Positions 17,468-26,353 of a DNA stretch of 64,000 bases are shown one piece after another. The notes beneath the pieces are model-generated. The model saw nothing but the letters and a program-made list of their open reading frames with translations. It ran no database searches and was not told where the DNA came from. The position numbers and the translations under genes were made by a program. Positions within the stretch are counted from its first letter, which is position 1. Every line of letters begins with the position of its first letter. Source of the stretch: Deinococcus aquiradiocola (GTDB lineage Bacteria; Deinococcota; Deinococci; Deinococcales; Deinococcaceae). The DNA lies in assembly GCF_014646915.1 (NCBI RefSeq), contig NZ_BMOE01000002.1:62844-126843 (forward strand), read 5' to 3'.

Positions 17468-17498
17468 TTGACCTTGCCCCAGGGGCAGGGCTCAGCAT
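17468..17498 (+). promoter_or_regulatory. MerR-type promoter with 19-bp spacer
   Basis: TTGACC (17468-17473) and CAGCAT (17493-17498) are 19 bp apart, the stretched spacing of MerR-controlled promoters. An inverted repeat with one mismatch, CCTTGCCCC (17472-17480) and GGGGCAGGG (17482-17490), fills the spacer. The MerR-family gene begins 25 bp downstream, so this is a good candidate for autoregulation. Confidence 0.7.
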
Positions 17499-17522
17499 GG
17501 GGGCACCTCCGGAGGTTCGACC

Positions 17523-18356
17523 ATGACCCGACCCCTCACCCCGATGACAATCGGCGCGTTCTCCCGCGCCACCCGTCTGAGTGCGAAAGCACTGCGTCTG
17601 TACGGTGACCTGGGGCTTCTGACGCCCGCCCAGGTGGACGACCAGACAGGCTACCGCTTCTACCTGCCCGCCCAGCTGGAGACCGCGCGACTCATCGGTC
17701 TGCTGCGCGGACTGCACATGCCGCTCACCACCATCCGCGCCGTTCTGGACGCGCCTGTCGGCGCCCGACCCACCCTGGTCCGGGGGTACTGGAACGCGGC
17801 CGAGCAGCAACATCATGCCCGCTGCGCGCTCGCCCGGTACGTCCTGACGACCCTCGAAGGAGACACGCCCATGAACGGAACCTTCACCGTCCACACCCGC
17901 GAACAGCCTGTTCGGCAGCTCGCGACCCTTCAGCGCCGCGTGTTCCAGCCGGAACTCGACGGCTTTCTGGCGCCCAGCATCGCCCGGTTGACCGGGTTCG
18001 TGCCCGCCCGGGGGGCCGCGCTCACCGGACCGCCGTTCGTGATCTACCACGGTGCCGTGACTGCCGACAGTGACGGTCCCGTCGAGGTCTGCGTGCCTTA
18101 CGAGGGCACCCTGGCGCCCGGCGACGACATCGTCCTGCGTGAGGAGGCCGCACACCACGAGGCGTACGTGACCGTCACGAGGAGGCAGTTCGAGTTTCCT
18201 GCCATTCTCGAAGCGTTCGACGTCACCGCGGCGTACGCCGACGCGCACGGCACCCGTGGTCCACTGATCTGCCGTGAGGTCTACCCCTACGACTGGGACG
18301 CCGCCGGGCCTGACGATCCGGTCGGAGAGGTCGCCTGGCCGTACGTCCCGGCCTGA
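17523..18356 (+). CDS. MerR-family regulator with effector-binding domain
   Basis: 277 residues. The N-terminal MerR winged helix (about 8-75) starts MTIGAFSRATRLSAKALRLY and includes the usual GYRFY wing. A helix linker (about 80-120) leads to a GyrI/BmrR-type ligand-binding domain (about 125-275), shown by VRQLATLQRRVFQPEL and VIYHGAVTADSDGPVEVCVP. Such proteins sense hydrophobic or cationic compounds and activate exporters. No exporter is adjacent here, and the upstream promoter with a 19-bp spacer indicates control of its own gene. GGAGG lies eight bases before the ATG. Confidence 0.9.
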   Translation: MTRPLTPMTIGAFSRATRLSAKALRLYGDLGLLTPAQVDDQTGYRFYLPAQLETARLIGLLRGLHMPLTTIRAVLDAPVGARPTLVRGYWNAAEQQHHARCALARYVLTTLEGDTPMNGTFTVHTREQPVRQLATLQRRVFQPELDGFLAPSIARLTGFVPARGAALTGPPFVIYHGAVTADSDGPVEVCVPYEGTLAPGDDIVLREEAAHHEAYVTVTRRQFEFPAILEAFDVTAAYADAHGTRGPLICREVYPYDWDAAGPDDPVGEVAWPYVPA

Positions 18357-18383
18357 AGGCACCCCGCAGGGGCGCAGCGTCAA

Positions 18384-18410
18384 GGCCGCCCGGCGTCCAC
18401 CCGGGCGGCC
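18384..18410. terminator. Bidirectional hairpin between convergent genes
   Basis: GGCCGCCCGG (18384-18393) pairs perfectly with CCGGGCGGCC (18401-18410) around a 7-base loop. It lies between the MerR gene stop and the convergent large gene stop and can serve both. Confidence 0.75.
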
Positions 18411-18425
18411 CTGACTCGTGCGTCC

Positions 18426-21400
18426 TCAGCGCAGCTGTTCGAGGATGGTGGGATCCTGAATCTTACGGTCCTCGGCGAGGAGCAGCACCTTGCTGACGAC
18501 CTCGGCGGTGCGCGGGTCAGGATCCGCGAACGGCAGGAACACGCGGCCCTGCTGCCCGTTGTGTACGGGAATGATGCACAGGGATCCGCCGGGCTGGCGG
18601 TGAACGGTGCCGCTGCCGAGGTGCACGGTGTACTGCGCGTGGTGCCCGTCGATCAGGGCGTGGTCGTGCTGCACGCGGACGTTGCCGAGGTTCAGGAGGC
18701 GCAGCGTCTCGCGCAGCAGGGCGGCGCGCATCTCGGTGGTGCTCTGCGTGGCTTCCGGGTCGACGCCGCCGACATGCGCGACGGACACGACGAGGTCGAG
18801 GTCGCGCATGGTCTCGCTGAACACGCGGGGCGGCACCTGCGAGAGGATCAGGGGCTCGGTCGCGCCGTGCGGCAGGAAGTACGCGGCGTTCAGCGGGGTG
18901 CCCTCGACCTCGTTCGGGGTGCCGTAGCCGAGGCTGGTGTCGATCCAGACGTTGAGGCCCTCGGCATGCCAGGTCTTGCGGACGCCTTCCTCGGGCACCG
19001 GTACCCAGCCGCGCGTCTTGAGGAGCGCGGCGGCCTTGCCGGGCTGCACGTGATGGCCGTCGAAGCGCGTGCTGCGTTTCGCGTCCGCTTCGGCCGGGGT
19101 GGGCGGGTAGTACTCGCGGAACACCTGCTTGAACGGCTGCGTGACGCCGCGCTCCATGACCTGTGCCTGGAAGGTCGGCCACTGGCGGAGCGTGAACAGG
19201 TCGTGCGGGTGCGCGAGGCGCAGGGCGTGATCACCGGTCGGCTGCGGGCCTGCGGGCGTGTCCAGGGTGTCGCCCTGCCACCACCCGGCGTGCTCCTCGT
19301 TCATGACCCACACGAGGCTGCGCAGCATCGGCGCGATGACGGGGTGCGCGGCGAGGTCACTCAGTTCCTGCGGCTGCAGGTGGTCGCCGCGGATCATGGC
19401 GTCCTCCAGCGCGGCGCGCATGCGGCCCCGCGTGGCGTTCAGTTCCGTGACGCTCTCCCGGAGGGCGATCACCTCCGGCACCTTCTTCAGGGCAGGCGGC
19501 AGGGCTTTGAGGGCTTTCTCGCCGCGCCGGACGGTCATGCTGGCCTCCCCGGCGTCCGTGAGGGCGATGCCGAGCGTCACGCCGTCCACGGTGACGGTCT
19601 GCGTCCAGTCAGGCGCGGTGCGGGCCTCCATGGCCCACACGAGCCGCTGCGGGTCCGTGTACCCGGCCGTGCGGGCGAGGTTGTGCAGGCCGATGTCGGC
19701 CGCGCGGCGCTCGCTCGCCTGACGCTGCGCGCCGAACTGCCGCGCGCCGCGCTGGAACTCGCTGATCACGCGGTAGCGTTCCGTCACGTGACGGGCCGCT
19801 ACCGCCTTCGCACGTGCCAGCGGCAGCAGGCCCAGGGCGCGCACGGCGTCCTGATTGCGCTTGTCTTGAATACGGCCGCGCAGTTCCGCCTCGTCCAGCT
19901 CGCCGAGGACCGCACGGGCGAACGTTTCGGCGCGCTTGTGCCCGCCGCTGCTGCTGGCGTACTTCGCGGCGTCCAGCAGCGCCGCGAACCGCTGCGCGCC
20001 CAGCGCCTTGAAGGTCCGCCGGAACCACGCGACGTCCACGGCGCCCTCGGTCAGATCGGCGGCACTCAGGGGGGTGCGTTCGGCGATCTCGGCCTCCCAC
20101 GCCTGCCGCACGTCCTCCGGGACGCTCCAGTTGCTGTCGCGGGTGTGCGCGTGCAGCCAGTACACGCCGTCCTGCAGGCCGCGCCAGCCGAGCGCGCCGG
20201 ACACCAGCGGCGCCCACTGCGGCGCGAACATGGCGAGGTCCAGCAGGCGCGCCTCCGGAATTCCGAGCGCCTGCACCTGCGCCTGGAAACGCTGAGGCGT
20301 GTCACCGGGCAGTGGGAACGACACGCGGATCAGGTGGCTGAACGTCACGTCGCGGCTCTCGTTGCGGCCCTGATACCCGCGTTTCAGAGAATTTTTACCC
20401 AGGGCGGCCAGCAGGCGCAGCGGCAGGTCCGCGCCGTGCGTGCCCTGCAGGGCCAGCGCGGGCAGCGTGGCGGGCGTTTCGAGGTCGCCGCGCGCGAGTT
20501 CGACCTCCAGCACCCGGTCCCGCACGGCGTTGACGGCCGTCAGCCAGTCGGGGTGGGTGGGCAGGTCTGCCCTGACGGTCCGGCGCGTGTAGGCGCCCAG
20601 GTCCCGGAAGTCGTTACCGGAGGAATACCCCCCTTGTTCCGGGCGTCCCCCGATCAGCTGGTCGAGCAGGTCGTCACGGTTCGCCCAGCCGTGCGCGTAC
20701 GCGTGCAGCAGCAGGGCCGTGTCCGGCCGCTGGCGCGGCAGGTTCGGGAACGCCTGCCCACGGTACAGGATCAGGTTCCACAGGCGCTGCACCTGCTCCG
20801 CCGTCCAGGTGACCCAGGAACCGCGCGGCATCAGGGGGTGCAGCAGGTCGCGGGGGTCCTCGCGCCGCCAGGTGTACTGCGGATCCACGTGCACCCGCAC
20901 GTCCGTCGGCAGGTACGACAGGGCCGTCTCCCAGGCGTCCAGTGCCATCTCGGTGTCGGTGGGCGTGGCGTGCTGATCGTGCAGGGCGTCCACGATCACG
21001 CGCGCGAGATCCGGGTGCGCCAGACGCAATGAGACGAGCGGGCCGAGCGTGCGGTGCAGGGTGCGGCGGCGCAGGTCCTGACGCACCCCGGCGGCGTCCA
21101 CGGTCGCGCGGTGCTCGGCCAGTTCGTCCTCGTCGGCGTCCTCCAGCAGGTCCTGAAGGCCTTCCGGGTCGAGGCCCAGCAGGTCCAGCACCTCGGCCTC
21201 CAGTTCGCTGGCGTCCGGGGTGGCGTCGGAACTGGTGGCTTCAGGGCTGGCGGCGTCGGTGCCGTCCAGTTCGCTCTGCAGTTCGCTTTCGGTGGTGTCG
21301 GTGCGGGCGACGAAGTGCGCCAGCGTCCAGCGCATGCGGGTCAGGTCACCGTCCTGCGCGTCCGGGCGGGCATTCCACCACGCCTGCCACAGGTCGTCGA

Positions 21401-23378
21401 GCGGCATGGGTTGCCCGTCCCGGCCGGGCCGCAGGTGCCAGGGGCTGACGTTGCCGAGCAGTACGGTCTCGCTGCCGTCCCAGCCGACGCCCACCAGTGG
21501 TGTCTCGCGGTGCTGGACGATCAGGGCGTCCAGGCTGCGCAGCAGGGCCGCGCCGCGCTGCAATTCCGCCGGGTAGTCCCGCGTGCGCGCCTGCAGGGGC
21601 GCGGGGCGGGTCAGGCGGGACGGGTCGAACAGGCCGAGTCCGTCCTGCAGGCTGACCTGTGAGCCGGGGTCCGTCAGCCGCGCGAGCAGGGTTTCCTCGG
21701 TGATGTTTTTCGGGCGGAAGTCACCGGGCAGGGCGCCGCCCGTCTCGATCAGGAGTTGCAGGCCCGCCTGCCGCTGGTCGGTGTTCCCGCCGAGCAGGGT
21801 GTGGGCGCTCGTCTGCGCCTGGACGGGATCGCTGGCGAGCAGGCGGATCAGGCCGCGGCGCAGGTCGGCACTCCTGCGTTTCAGCAGGGTGTGCACGGCG
21901 CCGATCTCGGCGGGATCGGGCGTGAAGTGCGCCATGACGGTCACGGCTTCCTGCGAGACGCTGCTGTTGCGGTCCTGAAGCAGGGTCAGCAGCAGGGCGC
22001 GGGCCGGGCCGTCCAGGGGCGCCTTCCCGGCCTGCTCGCCCAGGGCGCGCAGCACGGCCGTCTTGCCGTACACGCTCATGCTGCCCAGGTGCGGGGCGAG
22101 GACCGTGAAGGACCGCTCGCCGCGCAGGGCGGGCAGGGCGTCCAGGGCGGAGTCGCGGGCCGGAATCTGCCCCAGCCACGGGAACAGGATCGGGTCGTGC
22201 CGCGCCGATTCCGGCAGGCGCAGGGCGTACGCCTCGTACGCTTCGAAGGTGTAGCCGGGGTTCACGCTGCCCCAGCGGTTCAGGATGCCGCCCGCCAGCG
22301 CGGCGATGCGCAGGTCCGGGTCACGCAGGAGCGTCAGGCGGTCGTCGTCCGTGAGGAGTTCGGCGGCCAGCAGGTACTGCGCGGCCGCCATGCGTCTCGC
22401 TGCGTCGGCGTCCGTGAGCAGCGGGCGGGCGAGGTCGGCGGCGTGCACGGCGTCGCGCATGGCGAGCGTGAACAGCGCCAGGTACGCGTCCACGCCGGAC
22501 CCTGACGGCACGGCCGCGCGGGCTGCCGCCGGGTCGTCCAGGTAGGCGAGCGCCTGCGTGAGGTGGGCGCGCACCGTCCTGACATCGGTCACGTCGTAGT
22601 TCAGCCCGAACCATACGCACGCGGCACGCAGGGTCGCAGCGAAGCGCAGCAGGTCCTCCTGCAGGATCAGGCGCAGGGTGCGGGTGAAGGCGTCCGGGCT
22701 GGCCTCGTCCACCGTCTCGAGGATCACCTGACGCAGGCCCTCCTGACGCTGCGCGGCGAGCAGCAGGCCCTCCGCGAGCGTCCAGGCATCCTCACGGGTG
22801 CTGGACAGCAGGGCGCCGGGCACGTGGCGGCCCATGCGCGCCACCGGGTGCTGCGTGCCCGCCGTGTCGCGCAGCACGCCGTACACGTCCTCGTTGCCGT
22901 CGCTGATCGCCTGACCGAGCAGCAGGCCCAGGCCGTGCGACTGCCAGGCGTTCAGCAGGCCCGCGTGCACCGCGAACCACTCGATGGGCTGTGGGTACTC
23001 ACGGGTGGCGTTCCAGGCCTGCCACAGCCACGTCTGCGCGTGCGCGGCGGCCAGCCGGTGGCCGGGAGCGCGGAAGGCGCGGCGGGCGTAGCCCTGCGGG
23101 TACGGGTGGCGGGTGAGCAGGGCGTCCAGCGTGCGGGCCGCCACGTCCGGGAACTGCGGGAAGAACACGGCCGCGATCATTCGCCGGGTCTCGGGCGTGC
23201 TGGCGTGCAGAAGGTCCGTGACGGCTTCCTGTGTCAGCTCGCGCTCCCAGTGATGGTTCGAACTTCGCTGCGACGCCTCGAGAGGCGCGGACAGTTCGGG
23301 CGGGAGCGTGCCGAGCCGCTCGTCGAAGCCGGGTTTCCAGGGCTGCTGGAAGGGGCGCAGGGAGTCCTGAACGTCCAC
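18426..23378 (-). CDS. Giant DUF4132-type protein (MolR/YehI-like)
   Basis: 1650 residues. The N-terminal two thirds are alpha-helical with HEAT-like repeats (for example ALLLTLLQDRNSSVSQEAVTVMAHF near 470). The C-terminal third matches the DUF4132 region of MolR/YehI-like proteins, with a Trp/Arg-rich stretch and the terminal segment SVAHVGGVDPEATQSTTEM. An acidic Ser/Asp/Glu linker lies around 715-765. No nuclease or NTPase motif is visible. The GTG start lies one base after the stop of the upstream small gene, so translation is tightly coupled and the two proteins probably work together. Molecular function is unknown. DUF4132 proteins are often found in multi-gene clusters of suspected conflict or signalling systems, but no ATPase or von Willebrand partner is present here. 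Confidence 0.85.
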   Translation of the reverse strand: MDVQDSLRPFQQPWKPGFDERLGTLPPELSAPLEASQRSSNHHWERELTQEAVTDLLHASTPETRRMIAAVFFPQFPDVAARTLDALLTRHPYPQGYARRAFRAPGHRLAAAHAQTWLWQAWNATREYPQPIEWFAVHAGLLNAWQSHGLGLLLGQAISDGNEDVYGVLRDTAGTQHPVARMGRHVPGALLSSTREDAWTLAEGLLLAAQRQEGLRQVILETVDEASPDAFTRTLRLILQEDLLRFAATLRAACVWFGLNYDVTDVRTVRAHLTQALAYLDDPAAARAAVPSGSGVDAYLALFTLAMRDAVHAADLARPLLTDADAARRMAAAQYLLAAELLTDDDRLTLLRDPDLRIAALAGGILNRWGSVNPGYTFEAYEAYALRLPESARHDPILFPWLGQIPARDSALDALPALRGERSFTVLAPHLGSMSVYGKTAVLRALGEQAGKAPLDGPARALLLTLLQDRNSSVSQEAVTVMAHFTPDPAEIGAVHTLLKRRSADLRRGLIRLLASDPVQAQTSAHTLLGGNTDQRQAGLQLLIETGGALPGDFRPKNITEETLLARLTDPGSQVSLQDGLGLFDPSRLTRPAPLQARTRDYPAELQRGAALLRSLDALIVQHRETPLVGVGWDGSETVLLGNVSPWHLRPGRDGQPMPLDDLWQAWWNARPDAQDGDLTRMRWTLAHFVARTDTTESELQSELDGTDAASPEATSSDATPDASELEAEVLDLLGLDPEGLQDLLEDADEDELAEHRATVDAAGVRQDLRRRTLHRTLGPLVSLRLAHPDLARVIVDALHDQHATPTDTEMALDAWETALSYLPTDVRVHVDPQYTWRREDPRDLLHPLMPRGSWVTWTAEQVQRLWNLILYRGQAFPNLPRQRPDTALLLHAYAHGWANRDDLLDQLIGGRPEQGGYSSGNDFRDLGAYTRRTVRADLPTHPDWLTAVNAVRDRVLEVELARGDLETPATLPALALQGTHGADLPLRLLAALGKNSLKRGYQGRNESRDVTFSHLIRVSFPLPGDTPQRFQAQVQALGIPEARLLDLAMFAPQWAPLVSGALGWRGLQDGVYWLHAHTRDSNWSVPEDVRQAWEAEIAERTPLSAADLTEGAVDVAWFRRTFKALGAQRFAALLDAAKYASSSGGHKRAETFARAVLGELDEAELRGRIQDKRNQDAVRALGLLPLARAKAVAARHVTERYRVISEFQRGARQFGAQRQASERRAADIGLHNLARTAGYTDPQRLVWAMEARTAPDWTQTVTVDGVTLGIALTDAGEASMTVRRGEKALKALPPALKKVPEVIALRESVTELNATRGRMRAALEDAMIRGDHLQPQELSDLAAHPVIAPMLRSLVWVMNEEHAGWWQGDTLDTPAGPQPTGDHALRLAHPHDLFTLRQWPTFQAQVMERGVTQPFKQVFREYYPPTPAEADAKRSTRFDGHHVQPGKAAALLKTRGWVPVPEEGVRKTWHAEGLNVWIDTSLGYGTPNEVEGTPLNAAYFLPHGATEPLILSQVPPRVFSETMRDLDLVVSVAHVGGVDPEATQSTTEMRAALLRETLRLLNLGNVRVQHDHALIDGHHAQYTVHLGSGTVHRQPGGSLCIIPVHNGQQGRVFLPFADPDPRTAEVVSKVLLLAEDRKIQDPTILEQLR

Positions 23379-23379
23379 G

Positions 23380-23784
23380 TCAGCCTCCGGCCAGCGCGGT
23401 GAGGCGCAGCAGCAGCAGGGTGCTGTCGGGTCGCAGGGTGACGGGTTCGTGGAGGTCGCGGAGTTGGCAGTCGTCCACGAACACGTAGTACAGGCCGTCC
23501 CGGAAGGCGGTCAGGGCGGTGCGGACCGCGTCCTGCGGGTCCACGTCGCCGCCGCGTTCCTGCGGGGCGACCGTGACGCGGCCGGTCTGGGCGGCGTCCT
23601 GCAGTTCGTGTTCGGTGAGGACGCGCAGCACGCCGACGCTGTCCTGTCGTTCCCGGTAGGCTGCGACCTCGTGCTCGACGAGGTGCGTGAGGAGGCCCGC
23701 CAGGGTGTGCGAGTGGTCGGGCAGGTCGACGGGGCGGCGTTCGAAGGGGGTGCGGCGGCCGAGGAGCTTCGTTTCGACGATCAT
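23380..23784 (-). CDS. Small putative ubiquitin-like/beta-grasp protein ending in Gly-Gly
   Basis: 134 residues from ATG 23784. The N-terminal strand pair (MIVETKLLGRRTPFERRPVDL), a long helix (about 27-47) and the C-terminal run VFVDDCQLRDLHEPVTL then STLLLLRLTALAGG are arranged like the beta-grasp fold of ubiquitin, ThiS and MoaD, and the protein ends in an exposed Gly-Gly. This is a pattern judgement, not an established family match. A good sigma-70 promoter precedes it, and the DUF4132-like gene follows after one base. I see no E1-like or deconjugase gene in the window. It could instead be an unrelated small alpha/beta partner. Confidence 0.7.
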   Translation of the reverse strand: MIVETKLLGRRTPFERRPVDLPDHSHTLAGLLTHLVEHEVAAYRERQDSVGVLRVLTEHELQDAAQTGRVTVAPQERGGDVDPQDAVRTALTAFRDGLYYVFVDDCQLRDLHEPVTLRPDSTLLLLRLTALAGG

Positions 23785-23831
23785 GGGGGACCTCGTTCGT
23801 GGAGCGTGAAGTGTGATGCGTTTCACCGTGC

Positions 23832-23860
23832 AGCCTAGCGGAAATGGATGAGTATGTAAA
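23832..23860 (-). promoter_or_regulatory. Promoter of the small-protein/DUF4132 operon
   Basis: On the minus strand TTTACA (23860-23855), a 17-bp spacer and TAGGCT (23837-23832) form a good sigma-70 promoter about 45 bp upstream of ATG 23784. It lies at the edge of an AT-rich patch (23840-23885). Confidence 0.7.
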
Positions 23861-24074
23861 TAGCTAAATAAATGTTCGGGGTTATCCACCGGCGAACTTC
23901 CCGCAGCGCCGCCCCTCCCACCAAGGGCCGCGCCCGACCCTGTCACATGAAGCTTCGGTGACGGTCATTGTGGCGCGGTGGCAGTTGCGTCCCCCGGCAA
24001 GGCGGAAACTGAACGAGGAAGGCGTCCCAGCACCCGTTCAGCTCCGCCGGAACGCCCATCCACGGGAGGAACGG

Positions 24075-24422
24075 ATGAGTCGCAAATGGGAAGACTGGAT
24101 CACACTGGTGGCCGGCATGTGGCTGCTCGTCGCCCCGAACGCCCTGGGGTTCGGCAATGTCGCCCGCACGGACGCCATGTGGGTCGGCGCCCTGATCCTG
24201 CTCGTCGGTCTGTGGGCCCTGCTGATCCCCGGCTCGCGCGCCGCCGAATGGTCCGCACTGCTGCTCGGCCTCGGCCTGTTCCTGGCGCCCTGGGTCCTGA
24301 ACTTCAGCGGCCAGGGCACGCCCGCCTGGAACGCCTGGGTGATCGGCGCGCTGGTCGCGGTGCTGTCCGGTGTGGCCCTGCCCGAAGCGTCCAGGCTCGC
24401 CCACCCGCTCCGGACGCCCTGA
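24075..24422 (+). CDS. SPW-repeat membrane protein
   Basis: 115 residues with four membrane helices in two similar halves. Each half opens with a Trp motif: KWEDWITLVAGMWLLVAPNAL (about 4-24) and AAEWSALLLGLGLFLAPWVLN (about 57-77), the hallmark of SPW-repeat proteins. Function of the family is unknown. It may be a stress-related inner-membrane protein. ATG 24075 has GGGAGGA at good distance. The frame is open further upstream to 23958, but without a ribosome-binding site. A strong hairpin follows the stop. Confidence 0.85.
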   Translation: MSRKWEDWITLVAGMWLLVAPNALGFGNVARTDAMWVGALILLVGLWALLIPGSRAAEWSALLLGLGLFLAPWVLNFSGQGTPAWNAWVIGALVAVLSGVALPEASRLAHPLRTP

Positions 24423-24439
24423 ACGGCCCACGCACGACC

Positions 24440-24472
24440 GGAGCAGACGGGGATGACAGCCCCGTCTGCTCC
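24440..24472 (+). terminator. Terminator after the SPW gene
   Basis: GGAGCAGACGGGG (24440-24452) pairs perfectly with CCCCGTCTGCTCC (24460-24472), 13 bp with a 7-base loop, followed by TTCCTG. The remaining gap to 24721 shows no convincing gene. The only open stretch is 38 codons (24580-24696) with no recognisable content. Confidence 0.8.
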
Positions 24473-24721
24473 TTCCTGACATGCTCTGACCGGTTTCTCT
24501 TCCGGAACCTGGGCTTCTCTCTTCCAGCCGGGTGGGCAGGAGTCGCCTCCCTGTCTGACCGGAACCCTGATCGGTCCCCGTGCAGTCCATCCTCGCCAGC
24601 AGCGCCCTCGCCCGCCAGCGCCTTTGCCGGACCCCCACCCGTCCCGGCCTGATCGCCGACCTGGACGGGGGTCACTCCTTCACGCCGATCCCCTGAAGAT
24701 TGTGTCCTCCGTGGCTTCCGG

Positions 24722-26149
24722 TCAGCAGACCTGCACGACAGGCAGGCCCCTCAAGGCCCCGAGTTTCCGCAGACGGTCTGCGACATGGCCCACACCGACC
24801 GCGCAGTGGTGGGCGGGGCCCTGGGCGTTCCACGCCTCCACGAAGGCCCGCGCGCCGATGGGGAAGCGGTAGCGGCTGTTGGTGTTGCCGATCTCCAGGA
24901 TGGGGCCGGGCACACTCTCGCCCTCGGCGACGAGAAGCTTCAGGCCGCCCCCCTCCTCGACCACGGACAGCAGCGTGACGGGGCCGTGCTGCACGCTCAT
25001 CTCCACGCTGAGGCCCCTCCCCACCTTGCCGTGATACACCTCCAGCGGACGGACCTTCGTGCGGCCCTGCGCGATGCCCGGATGCCCCGGCCCGTCGTGA
25101 CCCATCAGGACCACGTCGTCACCAAAGTCCAGCGCGTAGTACTCCGTGAACGACCCGCCCACCCCCAGGGTGTCCATGATCTTCATGGCCTGCGCGTTCT
25201 TCACCTCGTACTCGCCCGCCACCGGAATGCCGCGCGCCGTGAGCAGCGAGCAGCCCAGGATCACGGAGGTCAGCACGTCCTCGTTCTCACTGCCGGGCGA
25301 ACCCTCGGCGTAGTACGCCAGATGGGTCAGGTCGTGCCGCTCCACGAAGCGGTCGAGGGCCACGCTGGTGCGCGCCGCCCGCGTCAGTTCCGCCGGATCG
25401 CAGTCCGGCTGCACGTCGAACGCACGCCGGAAGTCCTCCACGCGCGCGCGTGCCTCGGCGTCTGGCACCTCGCGCCGCAGCGCACTCAGTTCGTCGGGCT
25501 CCAGCACCTCGATGTGCGTCCCGAACTTGATCGCCTGCAGCGTCAGGTCCGAGTAGATGTCCAGCATCCCGTTGTAGTACCGGCCCATCACGCCCAGGCG
25601 GCCGTGCGCCATGACGTGCGCCACGCGCGCTGCGTCCAGCCAGCCGTCCACCTCCGCCCACACGTGCGGGTCGCCCTCCAGCACGCCCGTCACCTGATGA
25701 AAGGCGATGCCGGCCCGTCTCATCACGTTCGCGATCTCCGGCACCGGGCACGCCGCGCAGTACGCGAGCCAGTCTCCCGTCATCGCCGTGCGGTTCCCGA
25801 GCGCACCCAGGCGCGCGTAATCGATGGCCGCCTCGGGCTGCAGGTTTAGGATGACCACGGGCACCCCGGCCCGCTGCACCACCGGCAGCACCGTGCTGGA
25901 CAGCGCGTACGTGGTCACGTACAGGAACACGAGGTCCACGTCCGCGCGTCTCAGCGCGTGCCCGGCCTCCAGTGCCTTCGGGGGCGTGTCGATCAGGCCG
26001 AGGTTCACGACCTCCACGCCAGGCCGGGCGAGCCGCGCGGCCACCCGCGCCACGTAGCCCTTCAATCTCTCCTCCAGGCCCTCGAACTGCGGCCAGTACG
26101 TGTCCAGGCCGATGCCGAACAGGCCGACCTTCAGGGGATAAGCGGTCAT
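24722..26149 (-). CDS. L-arabinose/L-fucose isomerase-family protein
   Basis: 475 residues. The Rossmann-like N-terminus (KVGLFGIGLDTYWPQFEGL) and the C-terminal half with likely metal and substrate residues (SENEDV near 290, GEYEVKNAQAMK near 315, GHDGPGH near 345, HHCAVGVGH near 450) place it in the arabinose isomerase-like superfamily. Members interconvert aldoses and ketoses with Mn2+. It lies last on the rhamnose importer strand although a separate rhaI exists, so its sugar may be a different deoxy-sugar or pentose brought in by the same importer. I chose ATG 26149 with AAGGAGAACC upstream. A 204-bp gap with a hairpin separates it from the rhaS-like gene. Confidence 0.82.
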   Translation of the reverse strand: MTAYPLKVGLFGIGLDTYWPQFEGLEERLKGYVARVAARLARPGVEVVNLGLIDTPPKALEAGHALRRADVDLVFLYVTTYALSSTVLPVVQRAGVPVVILNLQPEAAIDYARLGALGNRTAMTGDWLAYCAACPVPEIANVMRRAGIAFHQVTGVLEGDPHVWAEVDGWLDAARVAHVMAHGRLGVMGRYYNGMLDIYSDLTLQAIKFGTHIEVLEPDELSALRREVPDAEARARVEDFRRAFDVQPDCDPAELTRAARTSVALDRFVERHDLTHLAYYAEGSPGSENEDVLTSVILGCSLLTARGIPVAGEYEVKNAQAMKIMDTLGVGGSFTEYYALDFGDDVVLMGHDGPGHPGIAQGRTKVRPLEVYHGKVGRGLSVEMSVQHGPVTLLSVVEEGGGLKLLVAEGESVPGPILEIGNTNSRYRFPIGARAFVEAWNAQGPAHHCAVGVGHVADRLRKLGALRGLPVVQVC

Positions 26150-26265
26150 GGTTCTCCTTGTGGCGGGCCGGCGTTTCCGTGCCCCGCCCTCGGTGCAACG
26201 CCTGTGGGCTGTGAGCCGTCCATCTCGCTCACAGCCCACCCCGCAGCGCTCATACGGATTCCGGT

Positions 26266-26290
26266 GGATTCCGTTCTGTCTTCGGAATCC
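26266..26290 (-). terminator. Hairpin between importer and isomerase genes
   Basis: GGATTCCG (26266-26273) pairs with CGGAATCC (26283-26290) around a 9-base loop. As it follows the substrate-binding-protein gene inside an apparent operon, it may protect that mRNA or partly terminate transcription. Apart from this hairpin, I see nothing else in the gap 26150-26353. Confidence 0.5.
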
Positions 26291-26353
26291 ATCGGACCGC
26301 TTGGGCCTGGGCCCGGAGGGCATCTTGCGCTCCCCGGTCCCGACCGCCCCGTT

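Noticed and set aside
23882..23890. TTATCCACC, an 8 of 9 match to a DnaA box in an AT-rich patch
   Set aside because: A single box 8 kb from the iteron origin. The AT-rich patch is explained by the promoter of the small-protein operon.
24580..24696. 38-codon open frame with GTG start in the gap after the SPW gene
   Set aside because: No ribosome-binding site, promoter or recognisable motif. Such a length is expected by chance in GC-rich DNA.
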